A DNA stretch of 6,626 bases from Flavisolibacter sp. (GCA_017745135.1 JAGIAB010000174.1:3460-10085); one strand, 5' to 3'; positions 1-5,942 are shown, counted from the first letter of the stretch. Notes: generated from the sequence alone by a model not told the origin. Numbers and translations are program-made.

Positions 1-120
1 ACAAAAAAAGAACAACTCACCGAAAATTTAAAAGCATTGGAAGTATTGCCGAAATTGAATGCTGAAGTATTGCAAAAGATTGATGAGATCATACAAACAA
101 AACCAAAGCAGGCGGAATAG
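1..120 (+). CDS. Aldo/keto reductase, C-terminal end only (partial)
   Basis: Frame 1 is open from the window edge to a TAG stop and gives the last 39 residues of a protein whose start lies outside the window. The segment NLKALEVLPKLN followed by AEVLQKIDEII matches my recollection of the C-terminal helix of the YghZ / potassium-channel beta-subunit branch of aldo/keto reductases, where 'ENLKALEVLPKLTPEVLEKIEEI' is typical. Those enzymes are cytosolic NADPH-dependent reductases of small aldehydes and ketones. No catalytic residue is visible here, because the Asp-Tyr-Lys-His tetrad would lie upstream, so the call rests on the tail alone. The next gene is on the same strand about 100 bases downstream, and no U-tract terminator lies between them, so co-transcription is possible. 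The substrate is unknown. Confidence 0.72.
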   Translation, partial: TKKEQLTENLKALEVLPKLNAEVLQKIDEIIQTKPKQAE

Positions 121-180
121 TAGCCCATCCCGATCCCGCCTGAGCGGGACCATTTGAGCACAGCCTTGCTTGTACGACGT
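121..180. repeat. REP-like GC-rich hairpin element (candidate dispersed repeat)
   Basis: Directly after the aldo/keto reductase stop lies a short GC-rich block in otherwise AT-rich DNA. It holds a perfect 6-bp stem, TCCCGC (134-139) and GCGGGA (144-149), closed by the loop CTGA. A weaker AGCA/TGCT pair (157-160 with 167-170) follows in the stretch ending TTGCTTGTACGACGT. No T-run follows the stem, so it is not a typical intrinsic terminator. The composition and the CCCGATCCCGCCTGAGCGGG core resemble short extragenic repeats that I recall from Bacteroidota genomes. Only one copy is in this window, so repeat status is inference. Confidence 0.45.
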
Positions 181-219
181 TCATTTTTTTATTCAAAGTT
201 TCATTTAAACGAGCTGCTT

Positions 220-1044
220 ATGTCACTACAAAACAAAACAGTTTTAATTACTGGCGGAAGCCGGGGAATTGGGAAAGCAATTGCATTGCGATTAGCTAAG
301 GAAGGCGCCAATATTGCTATTGCTGCAAAAACAACAGAACCGCATCCAAAGCTGGAAGGAACAATTTACACGGCTGCAGAAGAAATTGAAAAGCTTGGAG
401 TGAAAGTATTGCCGCTTCAGTGTGATATTCGCTTTGAAGATGGGATTGAAGCAGCGGTAAATAAAACTGTTGAAACTTTTGGCGGGATTGATGTTTTGAT
501 CAACAACGCAAGTGCCATTAGTTTAACTCCAACCGAACAAACAGAGCCGAAGCGTTTTGATTTGATGATGGATATTGAAATCAGGGGAACATTTTTTATG
601 TGCAAGACTTGCATTCCTCATTTAAAGAAATCGGCCAATGCTCATATTCTGAATCTTTCCCCACCGATCAATCTCAATCCAAAATGGTTTGCCCAACATT
701 TAGCGTATACCATTGCTAAATATGGAATGAGCATGATGGTTTTAGGACTGGCAGAAGAATTGAAGCCACATAAAATTGCTGCCAATGCTTTATGGCCACA
801 AACCACTATTGCAACTGCAGCCGTTCAAAATTTATTGGGCGGGGATTTTTTAATGCAAATGAGCCGCACTCCCGAAATTGTTGCTGAAGCAGCCTGTCAT
901 ATTTTGCGAAGGCCTGCTACTGATTGCACAGGTAATTTTTTCATTGATGAAGATGTACTGAAACAGGAAGGCATTACTGATTTTGAAAAGTATGCAGTGA
1001 ACTCTCAACAAAAATTAATGAAAGATATTTTTTTGGATGATTGA
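220..1044 (+). CDS. HSDL2-like short-chain dehydrogenase/reductase (SDR)
   Basis: A 274-residue classical SDR, a cytosolic NAD(P)(H)-dependent oxidoreductase. The Rossmann nucleotide motif TGGSRGIG is at residues 11-18, the structural NNAS (usually NNAG) at 95-98, the catalytic Ser at 147 in LNLSPP, and the Tyr/Lys pair at 163/167 in YTIAKYG. The segments INNASAISL, SPPINLNPKWF, AYTIAKYGMSM and NALWP are the signature of the hydroxysteroid-dehydrogenase-like-2 subfamily. Mammalian HSDL2 carries a C-terminal SCP2 sterol-carrier domain; this protein stops after the SDR domain. The frame stays open back to a TTG at 154, but ATG 220 is preferred because MSLQNKTVLITGG is where homology begins and the extra 22 residues would be encoded partly by the hairpin element. 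No TAnnTTTG box was seen just upstream, so transcription may come from the aldo/keto reductase side. The physiological substrate is unknown; acyl or steroid-like carbonyls are only a guess. Confidence 0.9.
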   Translation: MSLQNKTVLITGGSRGIGKAIALRLAKEGANIAIAAKTTEPHPKLEGTIYTAAEEIEKLGVKVLPLQCDIRFEDGIEAAVNKTVETFGGIDVLINNASAISLTPTEQTEPKRFDLMMDIEIRGTFFMCKTCIPHLKKSANAHILNLSPPINLNPKWFAQHLAYTIAKYGMSMMVLGLAEELKPHKIAANALWPQTTIATAAVQNLLGGDFLMQMSRTPEIVAEAACHILRRPATDCTGNFFIDEDVLKQEGITDFEKYAVNSQQKLMKDIFLDD

Positions 1045-1070
1045 AGCGGAACAAACCCTTCATATTCCCG

Positions 1071-1103
1071 GAAAACAAAAAAGCTTGTGACGACACAAGC
1101 TTT
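1071..1103 (-). terminator. Intrinsic terminator of lysS (possibly bidirectional)
   Basis: A perfect 10-bp stem pairs AAAGCTTGTG (1080-1089) with CACAAGCTTT (1094-1103) around the loop ACGA. Read on the minus strand, the stem is followed by TTTTGTTTTC, a proper U-rich tail, 25 bases after the lysS stop codon. Read on the plus strand, as would serve the SDR gene, only the TTT inside the stem is present before AGCC, so termination in that direction should be weaker. Its place between convergent genes fits a shared terminator. Confidence 0.8.
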
Positions 1104-1127
1104 AGCCAATATCTTTTCTTTAAAAAA

Positions 1128-2693
1128 TTACTCTTTAATCAGCACGGTATCTGCATTGGGATTCTCGGCATCATTCCCAAACTTCTCCGGCCTCATTTGC
1201 GGGAACAACAAAACATCCTGTATTGAAGGTTGATTGGTTAACAACATGCACAGGCGATCAATCCCAATTCCGATGCCTGATGTTGGCGGCATACCATACT
1301 CTAATGCTCTTAAAAAATCATGATCGATATACATGGCTTCCAGATCACCTCTTTCCATCAAACGAACTTGTTCTTCAAAACGTTCCCGTTGATCAATCGG
1401 ATCGTTTAGCTCACTGTAAGCATTGGCAATTTCCTTTCCGTTGATCATAAGTTCAAAGCGTTCAACCAATCCCGCCTTGCTGCGGTGTTTTTTCGTTAAT
1501 GGACTCATTTCAACCGGATAGTCGATGATAAATGTCGGCTGCACATAATGGTCTTCGCATTTTTCTCCGAAAATTTCATCGATCAATTTTCCTTTGCCCA
1601 TTGTGTTGTCAACGCTGAGATGCAACTGCCTGCATACTTCACGCAAGCCTTCTTCATTCATTTCACTTACATCAAAACCGGTATGTTCTTTTATCGCATC
1701 GTAAATAGAAATTCTTTTAAAAGGCGCTTTGAAAGAAATGATCTTATCACCTACCTGTACATCTGTTGTGCCGCAAACATCGATCGCTGTTTTTTCCAGC
1801 AATCGCTCTGTTACATTCATCATCCACAGGTAATCTTTGTAAGCGGTATAAAATTCCAGGATGGTGAATTCAGGATTGTGTGTTCTGTCCATTCCTTCGT
1901 TGCGGAAGTTGCGGCTGAACTCATACACCCAGTCAAATCCACCAACGATCAAACGTTTTAAATACAACTCGTTTGCGATACGCAGGTAAAACGGAACATC
2001 CAATGCATTGTGATGTGTAATAAACGGGCGAGCCGCAGCTCCACCAGGAATACTTTGCAAAACAGGTGTATCCACTTCCAGTGCACCATGCTCATTTAAA
2101 AACTCACGGATGGAGTTGATCAGGGTTGTTCGCTTTACAAATGTTTCCTTAATTGCAGGATTGATCACCAGGTCGGCATAACGCTGGCGGTATTTGAATT
2201 CCGGATCGGTTACGGCATCAAATGTTTGTCCTTCTGCTTCCTTTACAATTGGCAGAGGACGAAGTGATTTGGCCAGAAACGTAAGTTCTTTTACATGAAT
2301 GGATATTTCACCTGTTTTTGTTCGGAATACAAATCCCTTCACCCCAATAAAATCGCCGATATCTAAAAGCTTTTTCCAAACAATATCATATAAACTGGTA
2401 TCTCCGTCTTTGGTAAGATCATCTTTGCGAACATAAATTTGAATTCGTCCATGCGAATCCTGTAACACAGCAAAACTCGCCTTTCCCATATCACGAACAC
2501 TCATGATCCTGCCAGCTAAACATACGTGATTCAATTCCTCTGCATGTTCATCTTTGAAGGAAGCCTTGACCTCGGCTGAATAATTATCAACAGGATATAA
2601 GGCCGCGGGATAAGGATCGATACCCAGCTTTTTTAGTTCTTCTAATTTTTCACGGCGTACTAGTTCCTGCTCTGATAAATGCGCTGTTTGCAT
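1128..2693 (-). CDS. lysS: Lysyl-tRNA synthetase, class II
   Basis: A 521-residue protein of the usual LysS length. It charges tRNA-Lys with lysine using ATP in the cytosol and acts as a homodimer in this family. The order of parts is an N-terminal helix, an OB-fold anticodon-binding domain at about residues 56-145 (from VCLAGRIMSVRDMGKASF), and the class II catalytic core from about 165. Motif 1 lies around 193-218 and includes EVDTPVLQSIPGG. Motif 2 is RNFRNEGMDRTHNPEFT (261-277), and motif 3 is SGIGIGIDRL (472-481). The lysine-pocket sequence GKEIANAYSELNDP (419-432) and the near-terminal SIQDVLLFPQMRPEK are typical. The protein is complete, with no frameshift. ATG 2693 is supported by a TAnnTTTG promoter 19 bases upstream. 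The flavin reductase gene lies upstream on the same strand 146 bases away, so readthrough is possible but lysS seems to have its own promoter. Confidence 0.98.
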   Translation of the reverse strand: MQTAHLSEQELVRREKLEELKKLGIDPYPAALYPVDNYSAEVKASFKDEHAEELNHVCLAGRIMSVRDMGKASFAVLQDSHGRIQIYVRKDDLTKDGDTSLYDIVWKKLLDIGDFIGVKGFVFRTKTGEISIHVKELTFLAKSLRPLPIVKEAEGQTFDAVTDPEFKYRQRYADLVINPAIKETFVKRTTLINSIREFLNEHGALEVDTPVLQSIPGGAAARPFITHHNALDVPFYLRIANELYLKRLIVGGFDWVYEFSRNFRNEGMDRTHNPEFTILEFYTAYKDYLWMMNVTERLLEKTAIDVCGTTDVQVGDKIISFKAPFKRISIYDAIKEHTGFDVSEMNEEGLREVCRQLHLSVDNTMGKGKLIDEIFGEKCEDHYVQPTFIIDYPVEMSPLTKKHRSKAGLVERFELMINGKEIANAYSELNDPIDQRERFEEQVRLMERGDLEAMYIDHDFLRALEYGMPPTSGIGIGIDRLCMLLTNQPSIQDVLLFPQMRPEKFGNDAENPNADTVLIKE

Positions 2694-2712
2694 AGTTCTT
2701 TTGAATGAAGCG

Positions 2713-2720
2713 CAAAATTA
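2713..2720 (-). promoter_or_regulatory. lysS promoter, -7 element TAATTTTG
   Basis: On the minus strand TAATTTTG is an exact match to the Bacteroidota -7 consensus TAnnTTTG, ending 19 bases before the lysS ATG. No convincing -33 TTG box was found at the usual distance upstream; that stretch is pyrimidine-rich. The implied leader is very short, roughly a dozen bases. Confidence 0.6.
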
Positions 2721-2777
2721 AGGATTGAGGATGTAAGGAAGGAAAAAGGATACGGTTCAATCACTGCTATTTTTTGT

Positions 2778-2834
2778 AAGGTTTCAGGTTGCATTGAAAA
2801 CAGGAAACAAAGCCTGAAAGCATAATCAAACCTT
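2778..2834. other. Overlapping inverted repeats between the flavin reductase gene and lysS
   Basis: Two inverted pairs share bases. TTTCAGG (2782-2788) pairs with CCTGAAA (2813-2819), and AAGGTTT (2778-2784) pairs with AAACCTT (2828-2834). They could form a stem with an asymmetric bulge, or two alternative stems. In the minus-strand transcript the structure lies just beyond the flavin reductase stop and is followed by ACAAAAAATA, not a U-tract, so it is not a canonical intrinsic terminator. It may protect a 3' end or be chance. Confidence 0.3.
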
Positions 2835-2839
2835 CCAAA

Positions 2840-3721
2840 CTATACATCGGCCAATAAAACCTGCCAGGCTTCGTCAACTTTTCCTTCATCTAATAACCGT
2901 GCGGCGTATGCATGCAATTCCTTTCCCATCTCATCCGGGTTGACAGAAAAATACTGGATGATGTTTTTCAAATGTTCATCATCGAATGAAGGCTGCACTA
3001 CAGGCATTTCATGAACATTGGCTAATTGGCCCAATTGATTGCCGGTAAGAATTTTACTGTTTCGAATGCTATCGGGCAAGGCATCAAAACCAATCCCCAG
3101 TTTGATGTTTGGTTTAGGCACTTTAAATAAATTTTCTTTTGAAACATGGCAGTACCAGTCACCTCCTAATCTTGCCACGTGTTCAAGTTTTGTTTGATCG
3201 AAATTTTTATTGTCGGTGAGTAAACTGTCATCTATATGCAAACGCAATACTTCGCAAATAACCAGGTTACCTGCGCCGCCCTGATCACCTAATGATTTTA
3301 TTTCAAGAACCTTACATTCCATTTTTGCTTTGCTCTCTTTTACCATCGGAGGTTTTACAATGGTTGCGGGTTCTTTAGTAAAGCCAGCTTTCTCAAATTC
3401 GTCAACGCCTTTGGGGTATTCGCAGCTTGATAGAGAGGCTTGTTGTACTATATCATAGCTAACAATATTGATCACTACCTCAGGAACCTCCAATACATTC
3501 TGCAGGGAATGCTTGGTAGTATTATCCCGCACCCTTCTTGATGGTGAAAAGATAACAATGGGCGGATTGGAAGAGAACATATTGAAAAAGCTGAATGGGC
3601 TCAGGTTCACATTTCCTTCCTTATCAATAGTAGAAGCAAAACAAATTGGCCGTGGAGCAATCACATGTTGCAAATAATATTGTTTCTCTGCTGTCGTCAA
3701 TTGGGAAAGATCAAAAACCAT
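2840..3721 (-). CDS. Flavin reductase family protein (FMN-binding split barrel) with C-terminal extension
   Basis: A 293-residue protein of the flavin reductase / flavoredoxin-like family, which binds FMN in a dimeric split beta-barrel and often reduces free flavin with NAD(P)H. The domain spans about residues 18-195. Its hallmark opening is APRPICFASTIDKEGNVNLS, continuing to FSFFN (22-47). SSNPPIVIFSPS (50-61) and a closing HVARLGGDWYC (181-191) follow. About 100 residues follow the barrel, ending in a helical-looking tail (from FDDEHLKNI). The family's usual single-domain length is near 190-210, so this is a long form. The frame extends upstream to a GTG at 3736, but ATG 3721 is preferred because homologues begin close to MxxDxxxLTTAEKQYY. 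It diverges from the DUF2807 gene and precedes lysS on the same strand. The partner oxygenase or substrate is unknown; such genes can accompany aromatic-ring catabolism, and an FAH-family gene lies about 1 kb away, but this is only suggestive. Confidence 0.88.
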   Translation of the reverse strand: MVFDLSQLTTAEKQYYLQHVIAPRPICFASTIDKEGNVNLSPFSFFNMFSSNPPIVIFSPSRRVRDNTTKHSLQNVLEVPEVVINIVSYDIVQQASLSSCEYPKGVDEFEKAGFTKEPATIVKPPMVKESKAKMECKVLEIKSLGDQGGAGNLVICEVLRLHIDDSLLTDNKNFDQTKLEHVARLGGDWYCHVSKENLFKVPKPNIKLGIGFDALPDSIRNSKILTGNQLGQLANVHEMPVVQPSFDDEHLKNIIQYFSVNPDEMGKELHAYAARLLDEGKVDEAWQVLLADV

Positions 3722-3878
3722 GGCTGCAATTTGCACAAAACAGCCGACAAACAGCTTTCAACCTTTCAGCCCATCATTCTGCCGTTGATAATTTTTAGAA
3801 GTTTTCCTGTAACAATTAAAAACTTACTTCGTTATACGAAGACTTTCGTTATAAACCATAAACTTAAAATCATTGAGT
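3722..3878. promoter_or_regulatory. Divergent intergenic region, promoters not clearly defined
   Basis: These 157 bases separate the divergent flavin reductase and DUF2807 starts. No exact TAnnTTTG box is present for either gene. Near matches differing only at the last base are TAATTTTT (3789-3796, plus strand) and TAAGTTTT (minus strand, 3819-3826), each about 80-100 bases from its start codon. Neither has a clear -33 TTG, so both are weak candidates. Confidence 0.35.
3827..3853. promoter_or_regulatory. TTCGTTATA direct repeat overlapping a CTTCG/CGAAG palindrome
   Basis: TTCGTTATA occurs twice on the plus strand, at 3828-3836 and 3845-3853, a 17-base period. The first copy also forms a perfect inverted repeat, CTTCG (3827-3831) with CGAAG (3837-3841) around TTATA. 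The pair lies 26-52 bases before the DUF2807 ATG, where a regulator-binding site or leader hairpin could act. An operator role is inference; no regulator is encoded nearby. Confidence 0.35.
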
Positions 3879-4595
3879 ATGAAAAAATTTCTTTTAGCAT
3901 CATTAGCTGCCTTGTTTATAATCACAATGCATGCACAGGATAAAAACAAAACCAAAGAAACCATTGAAGGCAACGGAAAACTGACAACCCGTGAAGTAAA
4001 CGTATCTTCTTTTGATGCCCTAAAGGCAAGCGGCGTTTATGAATTAAGATTATCACAAGGCAACAAAGAAAGCGTCAAAATAGAGGCGGACGAAAATCTT
4101 CAGGAATATTTCAATGTTCGTAATGATGGCAATAAGCTCGTCATTGATATGGATAAATTAAACAACAAAAACCTTAAGGGAAAGAGCAAGATGAAGGTGT
4201 ATGTAACTTTCAAAAACTTAAAAGAGTTGGAATTAAAAACAGTCGGCAATGTGGCATCAGATGAACAACTTTCTTTTGATAATCTCGATCTGGAGACAAA
4301 GAATGTAGGTAATGTTGATCTAAATCTTACCGCAAAAAAACTAAACCTCGACAGCAAAAGTGTTGGCAATGTAAAGCTAAGCGGCAAGGCTACCGAAGCG
4401 GTTGTGAAAAACAAAGGAGTTGGTTCTTTTGAAGCCGGCAATTTTGTTGTTCAAAGCATGAATATTGAAAACGACGGCGTCGGCAACGCCGAAGTGAATG
4501 CCGAAAAAGATTTGAAGGTGAAAGATTCTATGATGGGCAAAGTGAAAAATAAAGGAGGCGCCACTGTGCGTAAAATGAATAAAGTAAGAGTATAG
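3879..4595 (+). CDS. Secreted head GIN domain (DUF2807) protein
   Basis: A 238-residue exported protein. The N-terminus MKKFLLASLAALFIITMHAQ is a Sec signal peptide with likely cleavage after Ala19; there is no lipobox Cys, so it is not a lipoprotein. After a short Lys-rich linker comes the DUF2807 / 'putative auto-transporter adhesin, head GIN domain' fold, beginning with REVNVSSFDALKASGVYEL and VKIEADENL. From about residue 112 the chain repeats every 18-21 residues around a VGN turn: TVGNV (121), NVGNV (142), SVGNV (161), GVGSF (180), GVGNA (200) and a decayed MMGKV (218). This is what a parallel beta-helix or beta-roll of stacked rungs looks like. The molecular function of the family is unknown; adhesion is only a database label. 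ATG 3879 is chosen over an in-frame TTG two codons earlier. The stop codon shares its last base with the 24-bp inverted repeat that follows, and transcription should end at the strong hairpin there. Confidence 0.9.
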   Translation: MKKFLLASLAALFIITMHAQDKNKTKETIEGNGKLTTREVNVSSFDALKASGVYELRLSQGNKESVKIEADENLQEYFNVRNDGNKLVIDMDKLNNKNLKGKSKMKVYVTFKNLKELELKTVGNVASDEQLSFDNLDLETKNVGNVDLNLTAKKLNLDSKSVGNVKLSGKATEAVVKNKGVGSFEAGNFVVQSMNIENDGVGNAEVNAEKDLKVKDSMMGKVKNKGGATVRKMNKVRV

Positions 4596-4729
4596 TCTGA
4601 ACCATGATTTGGGTAGATGTAAGGATTAACAGGAAAGATAAGATTCATCATAAAAGAAAAGTCTCACGGTTTGTGAGACTTTTCTTTTCTCTTAAAATCT
4701 ATTCAATCTACCCAAATCATGGTTCAGAC
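4595..4729. repeat. Perfect 24-bp inverted repeat bracketing a terminator
   Basis: The left arm (4595-4618, starting GTCTGAACCATGATTT and ending GGGTAGAT) is an exact reverse complement of the right arm (4706-4729), with 87 bases between. The left arm begins on the last base of the DUF2807 stop codon. The right arm contains the stop and last three codons of the FAH-family gene. Both convergent transcripts could fold the arms into one long stem-loop crowned by the inner hairpin. The unpaired flanks between the arms and the inner stem differ (33 versus 17 bases), so the symmetry is not a simple full-length palindrome. The GTCTGAACCATGATT sequence plus the AGGATTAACAGGA that follows the left arm resembles dispersed Bacteroidota repeats I recall; this was not checked. 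Confidence 0.85.
4652..4688. terminator. Bidirectional intrinsic terminator between convergent genes
   Basis: A perfect 16-bp stem pairs AAAAGAAAAGTCTCAC (4652-4667) with GTGAGACTTTTCTTTT (4673-4688) around the 5-base loop GGTTT. The GTCTCAC core is flanked by an A-rich left side and a T-rich right side, so either strand's transcript yields a GC-containing hairpin followed by a U-rich run. It serves both the DUF2807 gene (plus) and the FAH-family gene (minus). Confidence 0.93.
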
Positions 4730-5715
4730 AAACTCCAATCAGTTTCTTCTGCCACAATGGTGTTGGATAAAATTCCCAATTCATCAACTTCTAATTCTAC
4801 CACGTCATCATTTTGTAACCACTGTTCCTGGTAAGCCGGATCATTAAGTTTCCCTGTTCCATTCAATTCTAAAAAGCAGCCGGTTCCAACCGTTCCGCTT
4901 CCGATGATATCACCCGGATACAAATCCACACCATAAGATGCCCGTTCAATGATCTCTGCAAAAGTCCAATGCATATCACTTAAATTGCCTTCACTTACTT
5001 GCACATCGTTTACCCTGCACACCATTTTTAAATTCCAGCTTTTACCAACATGACCTTCTTGGCAGGGAACTTCAAATGGTTCCAATTCGTCTAACGTCAC
5101 CAGGCACGGACCAATCGTGGTAGCAAAATCTTTACCTTTTGCAGGCCCCAGGTTTAAAAGCATTTCTTCCATCTGCAATCGCCTTGCACTAAAATCATTC
5201 ATGATCATTAGGCCGCCAATATATTCATCGGCTTCTTCCGCTTTAATATTTTTTCCCTGCTTGCAAATAACAATGGCAACTTCCAGTTCAAAATCCAGCT
5301 TTTCTAAATGGTCAGGCATACAATTGATGTTTCCCGCTCCTTTAATGGTGTGATGGTTGGTAAAATAAAAAACAGGATATTGATCAAACTCCGGGATCAT
5401 TTCAACCTTTCGGTTTCTTCTTGCGGCTTCCACATGCTGGCGAAATGCATATCCATCCCTGCACGAAGTGGGCAATGGAACCGGCGCCAGTATTTCAACG
5501 CTATCAAAAGGAATACCTTTCCCTTGTGCGATCCTTCCTTCTTCTATCATCTGCACACCTTCCTGGGCTATAGGCAAAACATCTTCCCAATAATTTAAAA
5601 ACATGCTCATTGAATTAGGAAGATCAGGATGCAGGTACTCCATATCATACAATAAATCATTTATTAAAACAGCCAGTTGATCACGATCTTCTTTGAGATA
5701 AGAAACCAGTTTCAT
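4717..5715 (-). CDS. Fumarylacetoacetate hydrolase family protein
   Basis: A 332-residue member of the FAH family, cytosolic metal-dependent enzymes that usually hydrolyse C-C bonds in beta-diketo acids, or act as hydratases, decarboxylases or isomerases, in aromatic and amino-acid breakdown. By recalled alignment with mammalian fumarylacetoacetase, the metal-binding DFELEVA (Glu143 and Glu145) matches DMELEMA, IMNDFSAR (Asp174) matches LMNDWSAR, and GKDFATTIGP (Lys195) matches GKSFGTTVSP. MHWTFAE (248-254) and PGDIIGSGTVGT (267-278, Thr275) also match, and His94 in FRQHVEAAR aligns with the catalytic His. It lacks much of the N-terminal domain of true fumarylacetoacetase (about 420 residues), so the substrate is uncertain, though the resemblance makes a tyrosine or homogentisate-pathway role plausible. 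The C-terminal SLSEP lies partly in the inverted repeat. ATG 5715 follows a TAnnTTTG promoter box by 19 bases. It is divergent from the GH9 gene and appears monocistronic. Confidence 0.92.
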   Translation of the reverse strand: MKLVSYLKEDRDQLAVLINDLLYDMEYLHPDLPNSMSMFLNYWEDVLPIAQEGVQMIEEGRIAQGKGIPFDSVEILAPVPLPTSCRDGYAFRQHVEAARRNRKVEMIPEFDQYPVFYFTNHHTIKGAGNINCMPDHLEKLDFELEVAIVICKQGKNIKAEEADEYIGGLMIMNDFSARRLQMEEMLLNLGPAKGKDFATTIGPCLVTLDELEPFEVPCQEGHVGKSWNLKMVCRVNDVQVSEGNLSDMHWTFAEIIERASYGVDLYPGDIIGSGTVGTGCFLELNGTGKLNDPAYQEQWLQNDDVVELEVDELGILSNTIVAEETDWSLSEP

Positions 5716-5734
5716 GGTGAAGAATTTAGGTTGT

Positions 5735-5742
5735 CAAAAGTA
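5735..5742 (-). promoter_or_regulatory. Promoter of the FAH-family gene, -7 element TACTTTTG
   Basis: On the minus strand TACTTTTG matches the Bacteroidota TAnnTTTG consensus exactly and ends 19 bases before the ATG. That is the same spacing as the lysS box. No TTG box was found at the -33 position. The implied 5' leader is very short. Confidence 0.6.
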
Positions 5743-5942
5743 AGAGAAGTTTATAGTTTACAGCTTTGAGAGAGAATGTTTGCACTCTGAATTTGCCAGG
5801 GTGATTAAACAATAAAAAATATTTTGAACCAATCTGCATTACTGCTATGAAACTTCCCTTGCACAGTTTACACTGAGCCCTTCCTTCGTCAGGATAAACT
5901 CCGCGAATGTGCACTCTTGTACGTTCTGTATTTTCTATTCAG

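Noticed and set aside
134..149. GC-rich hairpin as terminator of the aldo/keto reductase gene
   Set aside because: The stem is only 6 bp and is followed by CCATTTGAGC, with no U-tract.
154..219. In-frame TTG extension of the SDR gene by 22 residues
   Set aside because: SDR homology starts at ATG 220, and the extension is encoded by the hairpin-element region and has no family resemblance.
1548..1961. 137-residue plus-strand frame opposite lysS
   Set aside because: It lies wholly within the conserved catalytic region of lysS and shows no protein-like motif.
3823..3842. loxP-like look of ACTTCGTTATACGAAG
   Set aside because: Only a few bases resemble a loxP arm; there is no 13-bp arm pair with an 8-bp spacer and no recombinase gene nearby.
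4595..4729. Inverted repeat as the ends of an insertion sequence or MITE
   Set aside because: The 87 bases inside are mostly a terminator hairpin, no target-site duplication flanks the arms (GTATA on the left, AAACT on the right), and there is no transposase. A small non-autonomous element cannot be fully excluded, but the evidence favours a terminator-associated repeat.
5726..5914. 62-residue minus-strand frame with a CKLC pair upstream of the FAH-family gene
   Set aside because: It overlaps the likely FAH-family promoter, has no recognisable domain, ends in a low-complexity Leu/Thr tail, and a single Cys pair is not evidence of a zinc site.
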